A stretch of 64,000 nucleotides of DNA from Tetrahymena elliotti 4EA (lineage: Eukaryota; Ciliophora; Oligohymenophorea; Hymenostomatida; Tetrahymenidae): positions 198,845-262,844 of the forward strand of contig JH720305.1 of the NCBI GenBank assembly GCA_000231825.2. The letters run 5' to 3'. Below the pieces are notes generated by a model. That model ran no database searches. It was not told the DNA's origin and was given only the letters and a program-made list of their open reading frames with translations. The stretch's first letter is position 1; each line of letters starts with the position of its first letter. Shown here one piece after another: positions 63,484 through 64,000 of the stretch. Position numbers and translations under genes: made by a program.

Positions 63484-64000
63484 TCACTAACAGTATTCCA
63501 TGAAATAGAACCAAGCTCCTAATAAAAGACATTTATGTTTGAAAGTTATTTCTTTATTACTAAGGTCAATTTTAGCTTGATTCCACTAGCCTTTGAAGCA
63601 ATTTAAACATATACAATTCAAACAGTGAAAGCAATTAGATCTAGATATTAGAGAATTAGATATTACATCTATGTTATTTTTATAGAGCATTATATATGCT
63701 AAGTTACCACAGCAAGCAAAGTTATTTTCTAAAAAACATTCACAACAACCAATTAAGCAATCATAATTTTTTTTTAATTCATAAAAGCAGTCTTCTTTAT
63801 CTGGAGTAATTATCAACTCTATAAACTCATTACAAAATGTTTTACAAAAAAATGATGGAGACCTTCTCAGAAAAGAGCCTAAAACAGTACCATTAAAGTA
63901 TACAATACCTTTACCATCATATACCTCAATTCTTAGTTATTCATTCTTAAATGAAATTCCTTCAGATTATGTTTCACTAAAACAAAAAAAAGACTTTACA
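63484..64000 (-). CDS. Phospholipid-scramblase-like protein, copy 2 (5' end outside window)
   Basis: Minus-strand frame open from the window edge to TGA 63484, giving the last about 171 residues. It matches copy 1 at 59816 residue for residue with scattered substitutions (FNGTVLGSFLRRSPSFFCK; DCLIGCCECFLENNFACCGN; CFHCLNCICLNCFKG; CLLLGAWFYFMEYC). Every cysteine of the shared part is kept and one is gained (CIG to CIC). No frameshift or TGA is present, in contrast to the ruined coiled-coil gene beside it, so this copy appears to be under selection. Remaining 5' sequence lies beyond 64000. Confidence 0.72.

Noticed and set aside
1..64000. Telomere repeats, chromosome-breakage sequences, CRISPR arrays, transposase genes
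   Set aside because: None seen by eye: no CCCCAA runs, no 15-base breakage motif, no regularly spaced repeats with unique spacers, and no DDE or reverse-transcriptase motifs.

Overview
The window is a very AT-rich piece of ciliate nuclear DNA. Long reading frames exist only if TAA and TAG are read as glutamine and TGA is the sole stop. Introns are mostly 50-110 bases, GT...AG and extremely AT-rich. This points to an oligohymenophorean ciliate, most like Tetrahymena; Paramecium is unlikely because its introns are only 20-34 bases. Proteins are rich in Q, N, K and S, and intergenic DNA is featureless. I saw no tRNA, rRNA, telomere or chromosome-breakage motif. There are two runs of N (27121-27756 and 50990-51089). 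All gene models below were hand-built with the ciliate code.

Layout. 1-4677: 3' part of a NEK-family kinase gene. 5838-8203: a C5orf34-like gene. 8756-16726: four intronless TPR genes in a row on the plus strand. 17498-21470: a small membrane protein and a Q/N-rich protein. 21923-27964: three more members of the same TPR family on the minus strand, the last two being a recent tandem duplication interrupted by an assembly gap. 28901-30198: a CFAP97/Hemingway-like gene. 31183-33889 (minus): an LRRC49-like tubulin polyglutamylase complex subunit. 34903-36120 (minus): a coiled-coil gene. 36625-41312 (minus): two Q/N-rich proteins, one with a polyproline run. 42612-53854: five unrecognised low-complexity or coiled-coil genes on the plus strand. 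54609-55494: a probable membrane protein. 56705-64000: a tandem duplication of a coiled-coil gene (plus) and a phospholipid-scramblase-like gene (minus). In the second copy the coiled-coil gene is broken and the scramblase is intact but runs off the window.

How it fits together. Several recognisable genes (LRRC49, CFAP97, NEK kinase, the DUF4200-like coiled coil) belong to families that act at cilia and basal bodies, as expected in a ciliate, but nothing shows that they are co-regulated. The most notable feature is the seven-member TPR family. Its members share length (495-506 aa where measurable), lack of introns and a C-terminal tail ending in HWDLF or a close variant, which looks like a lineage-specific expansion with an uncharacterised tail motif.
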